DNA from: a virus
Length of the DNA: 40,995 nucleotides
Reading direction: 5' to 3' (one strand)
IMG/VR virus record: IMGVR_UViG_3300046170_000095
Span: 1-40,995 of that record
The notes beneath the pieces are model-generated. The model saw nothing but the letters and a program-made list of their open reading frames with translations. It made no database searches and had not been told where the DNA came from. Both the position numbers and the translations under genes were made by a program. Shown piece by piece: positions 23,515 to 31,803 of the stretch (positions are counted from its first letter, which is position 1; each line of letters opens with the position of its first letter).

Positions 23515-26500
23515 TAGTTTAAGTCTGTCTTAGTTATTAATGCTGCAACAGTCAACTCGTTCGGAGTGTCTTGTACGATCTCAGGTATCTTGTCCACACC
23601 AAAGTGGGAGCCTGCTACTGGCTTCTCACGATCAAATCCTGTGAACTGAACCTGCTTCTTGGACGCATCTGCTGTCTTATCATCTGTGGACACGAAGCCC
23701 TCCAACTCAATAGTTTCTTTGTTGTCACCAACACCGTACTTATAGGTGGAACTGGATATCAGGTATAACCTAGAGGACACAACACGTATCTCATCAGTAC
23801 CAAAGGATGGTTTATTAGCCCCATCCCATGTGGGGTACATTGGTTGAATCGTACCTGTGTACCTGTATCCAAACACAACACGTATCGGTGTTGATGAGTT
23901 CTGCATTGGTATGCGGATGTATGTTCCATTGGGATTAACCGTGCCGTAGTAGACACCATCCAGCACTACATCAGGGAACGCTGTAACGGTACTGTCTCGG
24001 TACTGCATGTTAATTAGGATGCTTGGATCAATAAGCATGTCGCCTTGGTTTGCATCATACGACGCACCTGACGGAGCAATGTCAAAGGTTTGAGATGAGT
24101 CCAAGAACACAGCGTCTGTGCCAGAAGTAGACTCGTCGTTTAGTACATCATAGGACACGATGTCATCTACACGATTCACTGCGACCACAACCATGTCCTG
24201 TCCTGATGCATACCCTTCCCGCACAACTGTGATGTCGTGAATGGTTGCAAGGTCAATCCTGTTGTTTTTGAAAGTAGTTACCTTAGCCCAAGCATAGTAG
24301 TCCTCCTGTCTCTGGTACACCATCGTGTACAGGATACCAGACTCAGTCAGCACCCAAACACGAGCTTGTGGTGCTTCCTGAATAGCAATCTTTTTAATGG
24401 GATCCAGTGGAAATGTTGGGTATATAAACTTAGCCAAGTCGTTGGCGTTAAAGCGTTGGATGTTCTGGTCGAACTTGTACTCCATCAAACGAGTACCTGA
24501 CTCATCTGGGAAGAACACAGATGTCCCCAACATAACCGCCTCACCCTTACAGTTGACATCGTCCGCCAAAGAGATGCGGACTGTCTTGGGGCTTATGGCT
24601 GCTTCGTATTGGTTGGGTGCAATTCTAAAGATACCCTGAGTTGTTCCAATGATTAACTCCTCTGCTGCCAGAGTCCATCTAATAGATGCGTTGACATTAC
24701 CCAAAGGGTATGTGAACCCATTGGTGTCCAACACCTGACCATCATCTTCTGTTGGGGCAAAGCTGGTGTCATCACCAAGCTTACTTACGAATAAAAAATT
24801 TGGATGTGTATACGTACCTCCGTAAAATCTACGGCGTTCGTACTTGGCAACTGTGCGAGGATAGTTGTTCTCGAACCACGCACCCATTGCAAACGAGTTG
24901 AACACCCCTGAGTTCTCGTACTCCTGTGTGGACGTAGTTGGCACAGGGGATCGAAGCAATGCACGAACCTGACTAGAGTTATCCCACTCAAGTATCTTCA
25001 TGTACACTACACCAGTTGGAAGTTTACCTTTGATGTATCGACCCACACTTTGCTCAGGGTCAAAGAACGACGCAGATGTAGTCACCTGAACATCATTAGC
25101 AATCTCCGTTGCTGTTGTTGTACCTACTGGTACTATGAGGTTATCGCCAGTCTCAATCTTAAGGCTTTCGTCGCACTTGACGACATCCATTGTCTTGCCT
25201 GTAGACAGGTTTCCGATAACGCTTGATACTACAAAGCTGTGGGCTTGATTGGAGTTGGATGCATCAGATAAAGTACCACCTGTCCAACTAAACGTTCTGT
25301 TACCCGAAGCAACGACCTTACCTGTGGTGTTGTTAGATCCATCAAGGACTTGGAAGCCCTCCGTGTGGTAAGACCTGTACACATTACCGTACACATAGTT
25401 AGTGTAGTCTCCGCAATCAGTCCCCCTAAAAAATTCAACAGGGTGTGCTTCAGTACCAAGGTACTCCGCTACTTTTACCCAACGGCTTGTGGTTCTGGTC
25501 TGACCAGCAACTATCTGATCGGACTGACGACTATTCGGTACTCGGATAAAGGAGTTAACCTGTGCACTGCTAAACACTGCTGTGTCGGAGCGAAGATGTA
25601 CCTCACCAGTTGGAACACCATCTTCTTCTAGTTTCGCTTGGTCAGCTGCTACAGCTTCCTCACTGTCCAGTAGGTACAGCTTAGCTGCGTCATCCTCAAT
25701 AGTTGTGACTGCATCAACAGCGTCAAGGTAAACAGTTGTTCCATCAGCAGACGGACCAGTTACCTCTGGATAGTTCGTTGACGAATCAATGACCTTACCC
25801 AGTAACTTAATACCCTTAACTGTGTACTCAACATACCAGTCTTGGCTGAATGTGTTGGGTGTACCACCTGAGTAGTCCGAGTATATAGATGAGAAGTCAC
25901 CAGCTGTGCTAACAACCTTTACGATCTCCTCACCCTTAGTAATGCTCATCCTTGTTGTAGAGACATCATCTTCAAGGAACGGCTCAATAAAGGTGTCTAT
26001 CTCAGTAAGAGACCAACTGTTGTCTCCTGAAATAGCCACAGCTGCACGTAACTGATTGAGGTCACTGTCCAACAAGTACTCACCGTTGTCGTCTATTAAA
26101 TCTTGGAACTCGTAGACAATGTCCGCTTGTAAGTAGCGGGGTCTGTGTGTGGGGTGCGCTATGTACAGGATGTCCGTCTCTGAACTAAACCGTAAATCCC
26201 GTAATTCGTTTCTGCTGTACGGTGTGACTACTGTGTCTTTAAGAGTGCCGTCAGTGTCATATACCTTAGCTTCCAGATTCCCAAAGACAACACGGTATTT
26301 GTTATCTGTGGCTAGGACAACTGTAGTCTGTACTACATCTGACTCTGTGTTGTTGGTGTCAACAACGTGCTGCTCAAAACCACGTCGGTAGGTAGCTGGT
26401 CCTTGTAGTGTAGGTAAGAAGTTCTCCAGCTTACGGCAAGAGTTAGCAGTCCGTGCTAGGTCTGTGCGACCAGCCAAGTTGTCGGTGATTAAACCACCTG

Positions 26501-26534
26501 AGAAGTTTGTTTGGACATTACTGTATCTCGCCAT
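23514..26534 (-). CDS. tail tubular protein B (T7 gp12-like nozzle)
   Basis: The 1006-aa protein begins A-R-Y-S-N-V-Q-T-N-F-S-G-G-L-I-T-D-N-L-A, with G-R-T-D-L close behind and L-P-T-L-Q-G-P-A-T-Y-R-R-G-F-E. This N-terminus is the hallmark of gp12-like nozzle proteins in podoviruses. The body is beta-rich with repeated V-Y, T-W-T-L and F-P-D-E-S-G-T-R-L-M-E-Y segments. It forms the end of the short tail tube, below the adaptor made by the next gene upstream, and holds the fibres. Its 5' end overlaps tail tubular A by 17 bases. Length is somewhat above T7 gp12, suggesting inserted domains. Confidence 0.93.
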   Translation of the reverse strand: MARYSNVQTNFSGGLITDNLAGRTDLARTANSCRKLENFLPTLQGPATYRRGFEQHVVDTNNTESDVVQTTVVLATDNKYRVVFGNLEAKVYDTDGTLKDTVVTPYSRNELRDLRFSSETDILYIAHPTHRPRYLQADIVYEFQDLIDDNGEYLLDSDLNQLRAAVAISGDNSWSLTEIDTFIEPFLEDDVSTTRMSITKGEEIVKVVSTAGDFSSIYSDYSGGTPNTFSQDWYVEYTVKGIKLLGKVIDSSTNYPEVTGPSADGTTVYLDAVDAVTTIEDDAAKLYLLDSEEAVAADQAKLEEDGVPTGEVHLRSDTAVFSSAQVNSFIRVPNSRQSDQIVAGQTRTTSRWVKVAEYLGTEAHPVEFFRGTDCGDYTNYVYGNVYRSYHTEGFQVLDGSNNTTGKVVASGNRTFSWTGGTLSDASNSNQAHSFVVSSVIGNLSTGKTMDVVKCDESLKIETGDNLIVPVGTTTATEIANDVQVTTSASFFDPEQSVGRYIKGKLPTGVVYMKILEWDNSSQVRALLRSPVPTTSTQEYENSGVFNSFAMGAWFENNYPRTVAKYERRRFYGGTYTHPNFLFVSKLGDDTSFAPTEDDGQVLDTNGFTYPLGNVNASIRWTLAAEELIIGTTQGIFRIAPNQYEAAISPKTVRISLADDVNCKGEAVMLGTSVFFPDESGTRLMEYKFDQNIQRFNANDLAKFIYPTFPLDPIKKIAIQEAPQARVWVLTESGILYTMVYQRQEDYYAWAKVTTFKNNRIDLATIHDITVVREGYASGQDMVVVAVNRVDDIVSYDVLNDESTSGTDAVFLDSSQTFDIAPSGASYDANQGDMLIDPSILINMQYRDSTVTAFPDVVLDGVYYGTVNPNGTYIRIPMQNSSTPIRVVFGYRYTGTIQPMYPTWDGANKPSFGTDEIRVVSSRLYLISSSTYKYGVGDNKETIELEGFVSTDDKTADASKKQVQFTGFDREKPVAGSHFGVDKIPEIVQDTPNELTVAALITKTDLN

Positions 26535-27132
26535 ATCGTTGATGACTTTCTATTACCCTTGAAGTTCCGTCGCTAATAAAAGCTTGTGCTGGTCCCTGCC
26601 GAGCCTCGATAGCTCTTGCTCGACGAAGAGCTTTTACGTACTGCACGTGAAGAATCTCGTGTCGATTCTCTGAGCCTGACAATTCGATTGCCATGTTCTG
26701 TGCCATATGCAATGACAACAGACGTGTGATAAAAGCGGGAAGCCCTGAAGCTGATGTCTCAAGATCAGGAATGTAGGTATATGTTAGCTTCAGGGTTTCC
26801 TCAGAAGAGTAGATTTTGCCGTTGGCAAAACGATAGTCGGCTGCTAAATAATCGTCCGCAGTCTCGACTCTTACAAAAAGATTAAAGTCATTAGGGAACG
26901 TATACTCCTTAGTATAGTCCTTGAATTCGGTGGCGTCCACGCCTGTAAGCGAAACTCGCTTTGTGTTGTAGTTGAATATGTTATCGCCAAACAACTCCGT
27001 TACTGCTTGGGAGTATGCTCGACTAGCAATCTCATACGTCGTGCTGGTCTCGTCATCACTTTCCAAGTGATAACTGCCTACCATACGTAGGGCGGAGTTC
27101 AGGATGTTCAGCTTAGTTGCTTCGATTGCCAT
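26518..27132 (-). CDS. tail tubular protein A (T7 gp11-like adaptor)
   Basis: The 204-aa protein shows the usual gp11 pattern: K-L-N-I-L-N-S-A-L-R-M-V-G at the start, an E-I-A-S-R-A-Y-S-Q-A-V-T-E-L helix, W/F-N-type F-N-Y-N-T-K-R, then Y-T-F-P-N-D-F-N-L-F-V-R-V. It forms the ring between portal and nozzle. It lies directly after the capsid gene, separated by a strong hairpin, and overlaps tail tubular B. Size matches the family. Confidence 0.92.
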   Translation of the reverse strand: MAIEATKLNILNSALRMVGSYHLESDDETSTTYEIASRAYSQAVTELFGDNIFNYNTKRVSLTGVDATEFKDYTKEYTFPNDFNLFVRVETADDYLAADYRFANGKIYSSEETLKLTYTYIPDLETSASGLPAFITRLLSLHMAQNMAIELSGSENRHEILHVQYVKALRRARAIEARQGPAQAFISDGTSRVIESHQRYGEIQ

Positions 27133-27140
27133 AGGAAGGA

Positions 27141-27172
27141 GTAGCCTCCCCCGAATTGACAGGGGAGGCTAC
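27141..27172 (-). terminator. strong hairpin after capsid gene, possible weak terminator
   Basis: An 11-pair perfect stem (GTAGCCTCCCC with GGGGAGGCTAC) and a 10-base loop fill the gap between capsid stop and tail tubular A start. On the - strand it is followed by CTCCTTCCT rather than a T-run, so termination would be partial; it may also be a processing or mRNA-protecting structure. T7 carries its main late terminator in the same place, right after the capsid gene. The effect would be more capsid than tail protein. Confidence 0.7.
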
Positions 27173-27180
27173 GATTGAGA

Positions 27181-28227
27181 TTAGGACTCGTTACAGCGGA
27201 TTTCTCCAGCAACTTCACCCCACATACGAGAAGCATCTGCACAGAGCTTGAAGTAGATGTAAGGGATGTTTTTCTTGGAGGGATCACGCCACATGTCACC
27301 TTTAAGCCCAGTGCCAACAGACATCTTAAGGGCTTTGGGAGCTGCAACAATAACCCGACGCTCGTCGCCATCACCACCAGTAGAGAGCGGAAGACGCTCG
27401 GTGTGGATGAAGCGGAAGCCGAGGAAGGTTGTAACAGTTCCTTCAACAAGGGACTTGCGTACTGCGTAGTCGGAGTTAACGACTTCATCAATGCCGAGAA
27501 GGTCGTCGAGCTGCTTAGCAGAAACAAAGCAGTTGATGATTTCTTCTTGGTCGATTGCGTGAAGGCGGAGCATCGTCCGACGTACTGCACGAAGTTTTTC
27601 AAGGGTAAGACCCGAGCTTACTGCTCCGTAGTCTCCACCAACAGAGAAGCCTTCTTTGTCACCAGCGACAACGGTGAAGTCACCAGATGTGGTGATTTCT
27701 CCAGCGGAGAGAGCACCAACAGAAATGCCAGCACTGTTCTCATCTCCAGCACCAGTTACATAGGAGACGGTGGTTCCACCGTTCTTACCTGTGTAGGCGT
27801 TGCCGAAGTAGTTGTCTACGATGATGTCATCAATCTTACGTTTACCCGACGCAAGCAGAGCTTGGGTGTAGGCGTTCATAGGATCGGTGATTACACGCTT
27901 AAGGTCTTTCTCGTCGATGTATTTACCGAGTTCGTAGTCCTTAAGACCGAGGCGACGACGATCGTGATTGATGTCGCTGTTGGGGTTGGTTCCGAAGCGA
28001 GAAGTATCTTCAGCCATGTCGTCGGCGGTGCCGATGCGGTCGAAGTACTGATACTCTTCAGCTTGGGTTTCTTGTTCAAAATACGGTTGAAGCTTCGATT
28101 CGGTTTGTTGGAACGCTTGTTCAAAACCTTCACGGAAAGCTGCAACGTATGCTTTTTCGATATAGTTTTCAGGACTCGACGCTGTTGCGTTGGAGTAACC
28201 CTGAGAGCCTACTGCTGATAATGCCAT
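27181..28227 (-). CDS. major capsid protein
   Basis: The 348-aa protein has the place and character of a podovirus major capsid protein: Ala/Ser/Gly-rich start, a helical E-K-A-Y-V-A-A-F-R-E-G-F-E-Q-A-F segment, a D-R-R-R-L-G-L-K-D-Y-E stretch, and a C-terminal half with V-A-A-P-K-A-L and a final W-G-E-V-A-G-E-I-R. The Phe/Gly and beta balance suits the HK97 fold, which all such phages use. It lies between scaffold and tail tubular A. A terminator before it and a hairpin after it mean it may be a separately controlled transcript. The start lacks a Shine-Dalgarno sequence (AAATTATC before ATG), unusual for the most abundant virion protein. Confidence 0.93.
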   Translation of the reverse strand: MALSAVGSQGYSNATASSPENYIEKAYVAAFREGFEQAFQQTESKLQPYFEQETQAEEYQYFDRIGTADDMAEDTSRFGTNPNSDINHDRRRLGLKDYELGKYIDEKDLKRVITDPMNAYTQALLASGKRKIDDIIVDNYFGNAYTGKNGGTTVSYVTGAGDENSAGISVGALSAGEITTSGDFTVVAGDKEGFSVGGDYGAVSSGLTLEKLRAVRRTMLRLHAIDQEEIINCFVSAKQLDDLLGIDEVVNSDYAVRKSLVEGTVTTFLGFRFIHTERLPLSTGGDGDERRVIVAAPKALKMSVGTGLKGDMWRDPSKKNIPYIYFKLCADASRMWGEVAGEIRCNES

Positions 28228-28298
28228 GATAATTTAATAATTAGAAGTTAGTTTGAATAGTTTGCTTTTTCGATGAGCTACCCTTTCGGACTCTTCTA

Positions 28299-28325
28299 GT
28301 TATAACGTGACTAACGGCTTTCCAA
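28299..28325 (-). promoter_or_regulatory. weak candidate promoter for the capsid gene
   Basis: On the - strand, TTGGAA (28325-28320) and TATAAC (28304-28299) are separated by 15 bases. The spacing is short, so the call is weak, but a promoter is needed somewhere in this 174-base gap because a terminator lies just upstream. GTTATAAC is also a palindrome. The rest of the gap has no gene. Confidence 0.25.
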
Positions 28326-28341
28326 AGCTGCTACCAGACCC

Positions 28342-28377
28342 AAAAAATGGGCTACCTAGTATGTCCTAGATAGCCCA
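28342..28377 (-). terminator. intrinsic terminator between scaffold and capsid
   Basis: On the - strand a TGGGCTA stem, an unpaired base, and a CTAG inner stem close on a six-base loop, and the hairpin is followed at once by TTTTTT (28347-28342). It therefore acts on transcripts coming from the scaffold gene and ends them 115 bases before the capsid start. On the + strand no T-run follows. The position inside a virion operon is unusual and implies either leaky termination or a new promoter. Confidence 0.88.
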
Positions 28378-28401
28378 CTGTATATTGCTTGTCAAGTAGT
28401 T

Positions 28402-29331
28402 TTAGCCTTGTCCGTACATAGTTTGGTACAACTTAGCACGTTTAGCCAGAATCTCTTCTCGCTTAGAACGCTCAGCTAAGTTCAGCGTAGCTGGGTTAGA
28501 CAAAATCAATTCGGAGTTTGATTCATCCAGTTCTTGGATTGCATTACGTATACCCTGAACAGTTCCAGAACCAAACGGATTGGGTGGGTTACTGCCTGCT
28601 GCTGGGATAGTGTCCTTAATTAAACCAGACAGCTTATTGAATAGCTTCAAGGTGGCTGGGTGGTTTGCTACTACTGGGTCAGAGATTAACTCATTCAGTT
28701 CTGGAATCTCCTGTGACAATGCACTGAAGGCTTCCTTACTGTTCTGAAGGTTCACATCAAAGTCATCTTGCCACTCAGCTTGCATCGAAGTCTTAAACTC
28801 TTTCAAGGTAGATGCCTGATCCTGTGCTACTAGTTGGTTGCCTTCTACAGACATCTGAGCCCAACGGCTGTACAGAGAATCGAACTGCTGCTGGTTAAGT
28901 CCAAGACCACCAGCAAAGTCAACAAGCTCTTGTAAAGCATCGTCGCTAAACTCAGGTATCTGGGCGTCACCAAACTCCTCTGGGAGACTAATCTCATCAG
29001 GGATGCTGTACTCTCCATCTTCTGGTCGCATTGTGTCGTAGAACTCATTCCACTTATCACCATCCCAGTCTTCAGACGGAGCCTCCAGTCGTTTCTTACC
29101 CAACGCACTCTGTGCGTTTAGCAGTTGGTTGGCAAGAGACGAAAAGTCTTTTGTCTCCTGAATAACGGATGAACCCTTAAGTTCATCAGGCAATGTATCC
29201 ACAAACTGTCGATACATGTCCTCGTTTGCAAAGTCCATTGCTGGACTAGCTTCCTCCACTACGGGAGTCTCTTGTGTTTGTGTGGGTTCGCCCTCAGTGA
29301 TGGCTCCCCCTAGTACGGCTTCTTCACTCAT
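28402..29331 (-). CDS. capsid assembly scaffolding protein
   Basis: The 309-aa protein is strongly acidic at the N-terminus and helical and Gln/Glu/Asn-rich through the body, with D-F-S-S-L-A-N-Q-L-L-N-A-Q-S-A-L-G-K-K-R and W-D-G-D-K-W-N-E-F-Y. The L-A-x-x-x-x-x-x-Q-x-x-L-G-K-K pattern is common in podovirus scaffolds. It lies between portal and capsid, the standard place. Its ATG overlaps the preceding gene by 8 bases. The basic C-terminal helix (E-R-S-K-R-E-E-I-L-A-K-R-A-K-L) would contact the capsid protein. Confidence 0.88.
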   Translation of the reverse strand: MSEEAVLGGAITEGEPTQTQETPVVEEASPAMDFANEDMYRQFVDTLPDELKGSSVIQETKDFSSLANQLLNAQSALGKKRLEAPSEDWDGDKWNEFYDTMRPEDGEYSIPDEISLPEEFGDAQIPEFSDDALQELVDFAGGLGLNQQQFDSLYSRWAQMSVEGNQLVAQDQASTLKEFKTSMQAEWQDDFDVNLQNSKEAFSALSQEIPELNELISDPVVANHPATLKLFNKLSGLIKDTIPAAGSNPPNPFGSGTVQGIRNAIQELDESNSELILSNPATLNLAERSKREEILAKRAKLYQTMYGQG

Positions 29332-29590
29332 CTTTTTGTGCTTCTAACTTATTTATTAACTTGTGAGGGTCATCCTCACTTAGCAAATCCAGATAGCTCA
29401 TAGCAAGCCTACGCCGTCCTTCACACTCACGCAGCTTGTTATCATCGCTATGAAACACAGGTTTCGTAACGTGACACTCCCTTAAGAAGTTCTGGAAGAA
29501 GCGTTCTCCTTCTGGTAACTTTAGGATTGTCTGTAGGTCTTCTTTGAGTTTAGCCTTCTCACGAAGGCGTTTCAATGTAATGTCTATCAT
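29324..29590 (-). CDS. Bbp19-like small virion-operon protein
   Basis: The 88-aa protein reads L-K-L-P-E-G-E-R-F-F-Q-N-F-L, then a loop with V-F-H-S-D, then E-C-E-G-R-R-R-L-A-M-S-Y-L-D-L-L. The pattern p-e-G-x-R-F-(x)-x-x-L ... G-R-R-x-x-x-x-x-L fits Bbp19-type proteins, small conserved phage proteins coded beside the portal. Their role is not known. It overlaps the scaffold start by 8 bases and is one base from the portal stop. Confidence 0.65.
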   Translation of the reverse strand: MIDITLKRLREKAKLKEDLQTILKLPEGERFFQNFLRECHVTKPVFHSDDNKLRECEGRRRLAMSYLDLLSEDDPHKLINKLEAQKDE

Positions 29591-29591
29591 A

Positions 29592-31208
29592 TTAAATGTT
29601 TAGCAACTGACCCACACCTTCGGGATCAACCTGCTTAGCCTGTGCAATATCCTTAATCGCACTGCTTACTTGGGGCGCAGCCTGAGCTGTCATCTGCATC
29701 TCCTGCTGTTCAGCCTTCTGTTGGTTCTCTGCGTCAAGGGCTTCCTGACTACGGATAACAGATGGAACTACGTTGCGATAACGTGCGTACTCGTCAAGCA
29801 TCTGACGAGCATCCATTGCCTGAACAATCTCAGGGTTGGTCTGAGCAAGCGGGGCTAGGTCACGCAGGAACGCACTCATGTCTGAAAGTCGAGTGGCGTA
29901 CTGAGCCTGCGACGCAGGGCTGGTGTAGCTAATCTCAAGCTCGGCATCAGCCAAAGAAGCTGGTGCTTCTGGAAGCTGGTTGGTACGAGAGAGTAACTCA
30001 TAGGTGATCTCAATAGCTGGTCCAATGTACTCGGACTCCATGCGATTAAGCAAGGGGGCAAGCTGGTTGAGCATCTGACCACGAACGTCCTGAATCTCAG
30101 TAACACTCTGACGCTCCTTCTTCTCCTGACGGATAATCTGGTCAACAAAGAATGAGCGGTTGATTGTCTCACGGTACATACGGATCATCTCCATAAGGTA
30201 CTGTGGTTGGTTACCTGCTAAGATGGGTGATGGCTTTTCACTGCCAGCTTCGTGGAAGACAACCTGACGTGAGCCGTACTTCATCGGCAACAGGATGCTG
30301 TCCTCTTCTGCTGTGAGTGTGGGGAAGTTAAGATACTCAGATGAGATCAAAGCTTCCTTAACCAACTTGTTCAACACACGGATCTGAGACAGGCAGGTGA
30401 ATGCAGGACCACGTCCGTACACTTCGTCTGCCAGCTTAGACCAGCGGGGTACAAGGAAAGTAAAGTAGCTGGAGCCGTCCACTTGCAAGGGCTCCTTAAA
30501 TTCGGGACACCACTGTGTTACTGTGTAAGGGCGTTCTGCTCCAACTCGTCCACCCTTCTTGGCACGTTTGTCCGAGCTAGGTTGGATCGTGTAGACAAGC
30601 TCATACTTGCCAGACGTGTTCCGATTCTTGTCAAAGCCCCGCATATCTTCCACCTGTGGGAACATCTGCAACAACTGACGTGCTGTCTTAAAGCAACGAT
30701 AGAACACAGTGTCTACTCTACCATGAGAGTCTACATCAAAGAAAGTATCTGCCAGAGGTCTGGCTCGGAAGTTGATTACTCCATTAACATCGCTGACCTG
30801 AACTGGGGAAGTACCATAAGCACCTATGTCTAGGAAACATTCGTGCGATGAAGAATAGAACTGGGACTCTGGGAGAGAGAACTCATGTAGAATCCTGTCG
30901 CTTACTTCTTGTAAGTATTGTCGCTCTTCAGGTCGCAGATCCGTGTTCACGCGATTTTTTACACGAAGGTACATCCACCTATCCGACTTAGGGATCATGT
31001 TGGATGCCAGTCCGTTCGCAAACATTTGGTTACACCAGACGGCTGTGTCGTCGAATATCTCTCGTGAGTCGTCGTCTTTGCGTGTCGTGTGGTGGTGGTC
31101 GAACTCGTTGGAGTTGGGACGCACGTATCGCTGGGAGTCAATGAACATGTGGTCGAGGTTCGACCGCAAGAGTTTTAACTCCTCATACCTCTGTAGTAAA
31201 GCTTGCAT
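29592..31208 (-). CDS. portal protein (head-tail connector type)
   Basis: The 538-aa protein shows the podovirus head-tail connector pattern: an N-terminal R-Y-E-E-L-K-L-L-R-S-N-L-D helix, I-F-D-D-T-A-V-W-C-N-Q-M-F-A-N-G-L-A-S-N-M, G-A-Y-G-T-S-P-V-Q-V, and G-R-G-P-A-F-T-C-L-S-Q-I-R-V-L-N. The C-terminus is Gln/Ala rich, as in T7 gp8. Twelve copies form the DNA gate at one vertex, used for packaging with the terminase and joined to tail tubular A. Length and gene order agree. Confidence 0.94.
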   Translation of the reverse strand: MQALLQRYEELKLLRSNLDHMFIDSQRYVRPNSNEFDHHHTTRKDDDSREIFDDTAVWCNQMFANGLASNMIPKSDRWMYLRVKNRVNTDLRPEERQYLQEVSDRILHEFSLPESQFYSSSHECFLDIGAYGTSPVQVSDVNGVINFRARPLADTFFDVDSHGRVDTVFYRCFKTARQLLQMFPQVEDMRGFDKNRNTSGKYELVYTIQPSSDKRAKKGGRVGAERPYTVTQWCPEFKEPLQVDGSSYFTFLVPRWSKLADEVYGRGPAFTCLSQIRVLNKLVKEALISSEYLNFPTLTAEEDSILLPMKYGSRQVVFHEAGSEKPSPILAGNQPQYLMEMIRMYRETINRSFFVDQIIRQEKKERQSVTEIQDVRGQMLNQLAPLLNRMESEYIGPAIEITYELLSRTNQLPEAPASLADAELEISYTSPASQAQYATRLSDMSAFLRDLAPLAQTNPEIVQAMDARQMLDEYARYRNVVPSVIRSQEALDAENQQKAEQQEMQMTAQAAPQVSSAIKDIAQAKQVDPEGVGQLLNI

Positions 31209-31439
31209 CTACATCTGAGAACCCAAGCCCATGCCACTTGCTGACAAGTTGCGACGACGTTCGGTTGTGAGTTGTGGACGGCGGGGAAGTGCCTGACCTA
31301 ACGCTGTAATCTTAGCGGGAGTTACTGTTCTCGACGCTTGGGTAGGCTTACGAATCGGCTGCCTCGGTGCGGGTGCTGGGGGTGGCGGTGGCGGAGGAGG
31401 TGGCGGAGGAGGTGGCGGTGGTTTAGGTTTGCTTCCCAT
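31209..31439 (-). CDS. proline-rich small protein, 76 aa
   Basis: After M-G-S-K-P-K there is an unbroken run of 15 Pro, then A-P-A-P, then a basic tail. It is encoded by GGN-type repeats at 31376-31424 on the + strand. Small proteins starting M-G-x-K-P-K-P-P occur between terminase and portal in other marine phages; their role is not known. A stiff polyproline arm followed by R/K suggests a linker in the packaging or head vertex. Codons of the run are mixed (CCA, CCT, CCG and CCC), so it is not a simple slippage product. Ribosomes without EF-P would stall on it. Confidence 0.75.
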   Translation of the reverse strand: MGSKPKPPPPPPPPPPPPPPPAPAPRQPIRKPTQASRTVTPAKITALGQALPRRPQLTTERRRNLSASGMGLGSQM

Positions 31440-31803
31440 TTGATAATCTGATTAATCTGTTCCAGCTATAAAATTTATTGGAGTCTGGTTTCTCCTTTGT
31501 CATATGTCGATACCGACTAAACGCCACCGTGTCAAGTTTGTATGGGGCTAATTTAAAAAAGTAGAACAAGGCATCCTCCCTGCGGGACGCAGCATACACC
31601 ACCCGCCAGAACCGTCCATGCTCTTCGTCCTCTGCATCCTCGGCTAGAATCAGGTAGTCTGGCGCACTGTATACATACCGCTTGTACGGATCTCTGTAGT
31701 TTAAATACTGATCCAGTAGCTCTATAAAATCAAAGCCCTTCGAGTGGTAACGTACCACCGCCTCGTCTATCAAGGATAGATCACCAACGGATTGCTGCAA
31801 CAT
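31423..31803 (-). CDS. conserved hypothetical protein, 126 aa
   Basis: I do not recognise a named family. The protein reads as a small mixed alpha/beta domain with Y-L-I-L-A-E, W-R-V-V-Y-A-A-S-R-R-E-D and a C-terminal R-Y-R-H-M-T...F-Y-S-W-N-R-L-I-R. The aromatic strand pattern weakly recalls small acetyltransferase-like virion proteins such as T7 gp13, but I see no acetyl-CoA loop. It overlaps the terminase stop by 23 bases and the proline-rich gene by 17, so it belongs to the packaging block. Confidence 0.7.
   Translation of the reverse strand: MLQQSVGDLSLIDEAVVRYHSKGFDFIELLDQYLNYRDPYKRYVYSAPDYLILAEDAEDEEHGRFWRVVYAASRREDALFYFFKLAPYKLDTVAFSRYRHMTKEKPDSNKFYSWNRLIRLSNGKQT

Noticed and set aside
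27175-28218. Long + strand frame of 347 codons opposite the capsid gene
   Set aside because: It is the antisense shadow of the capsid gene, whose codons leave the opposite frame open. The product is rich in Val, Phe and Arg with no sensible domain.
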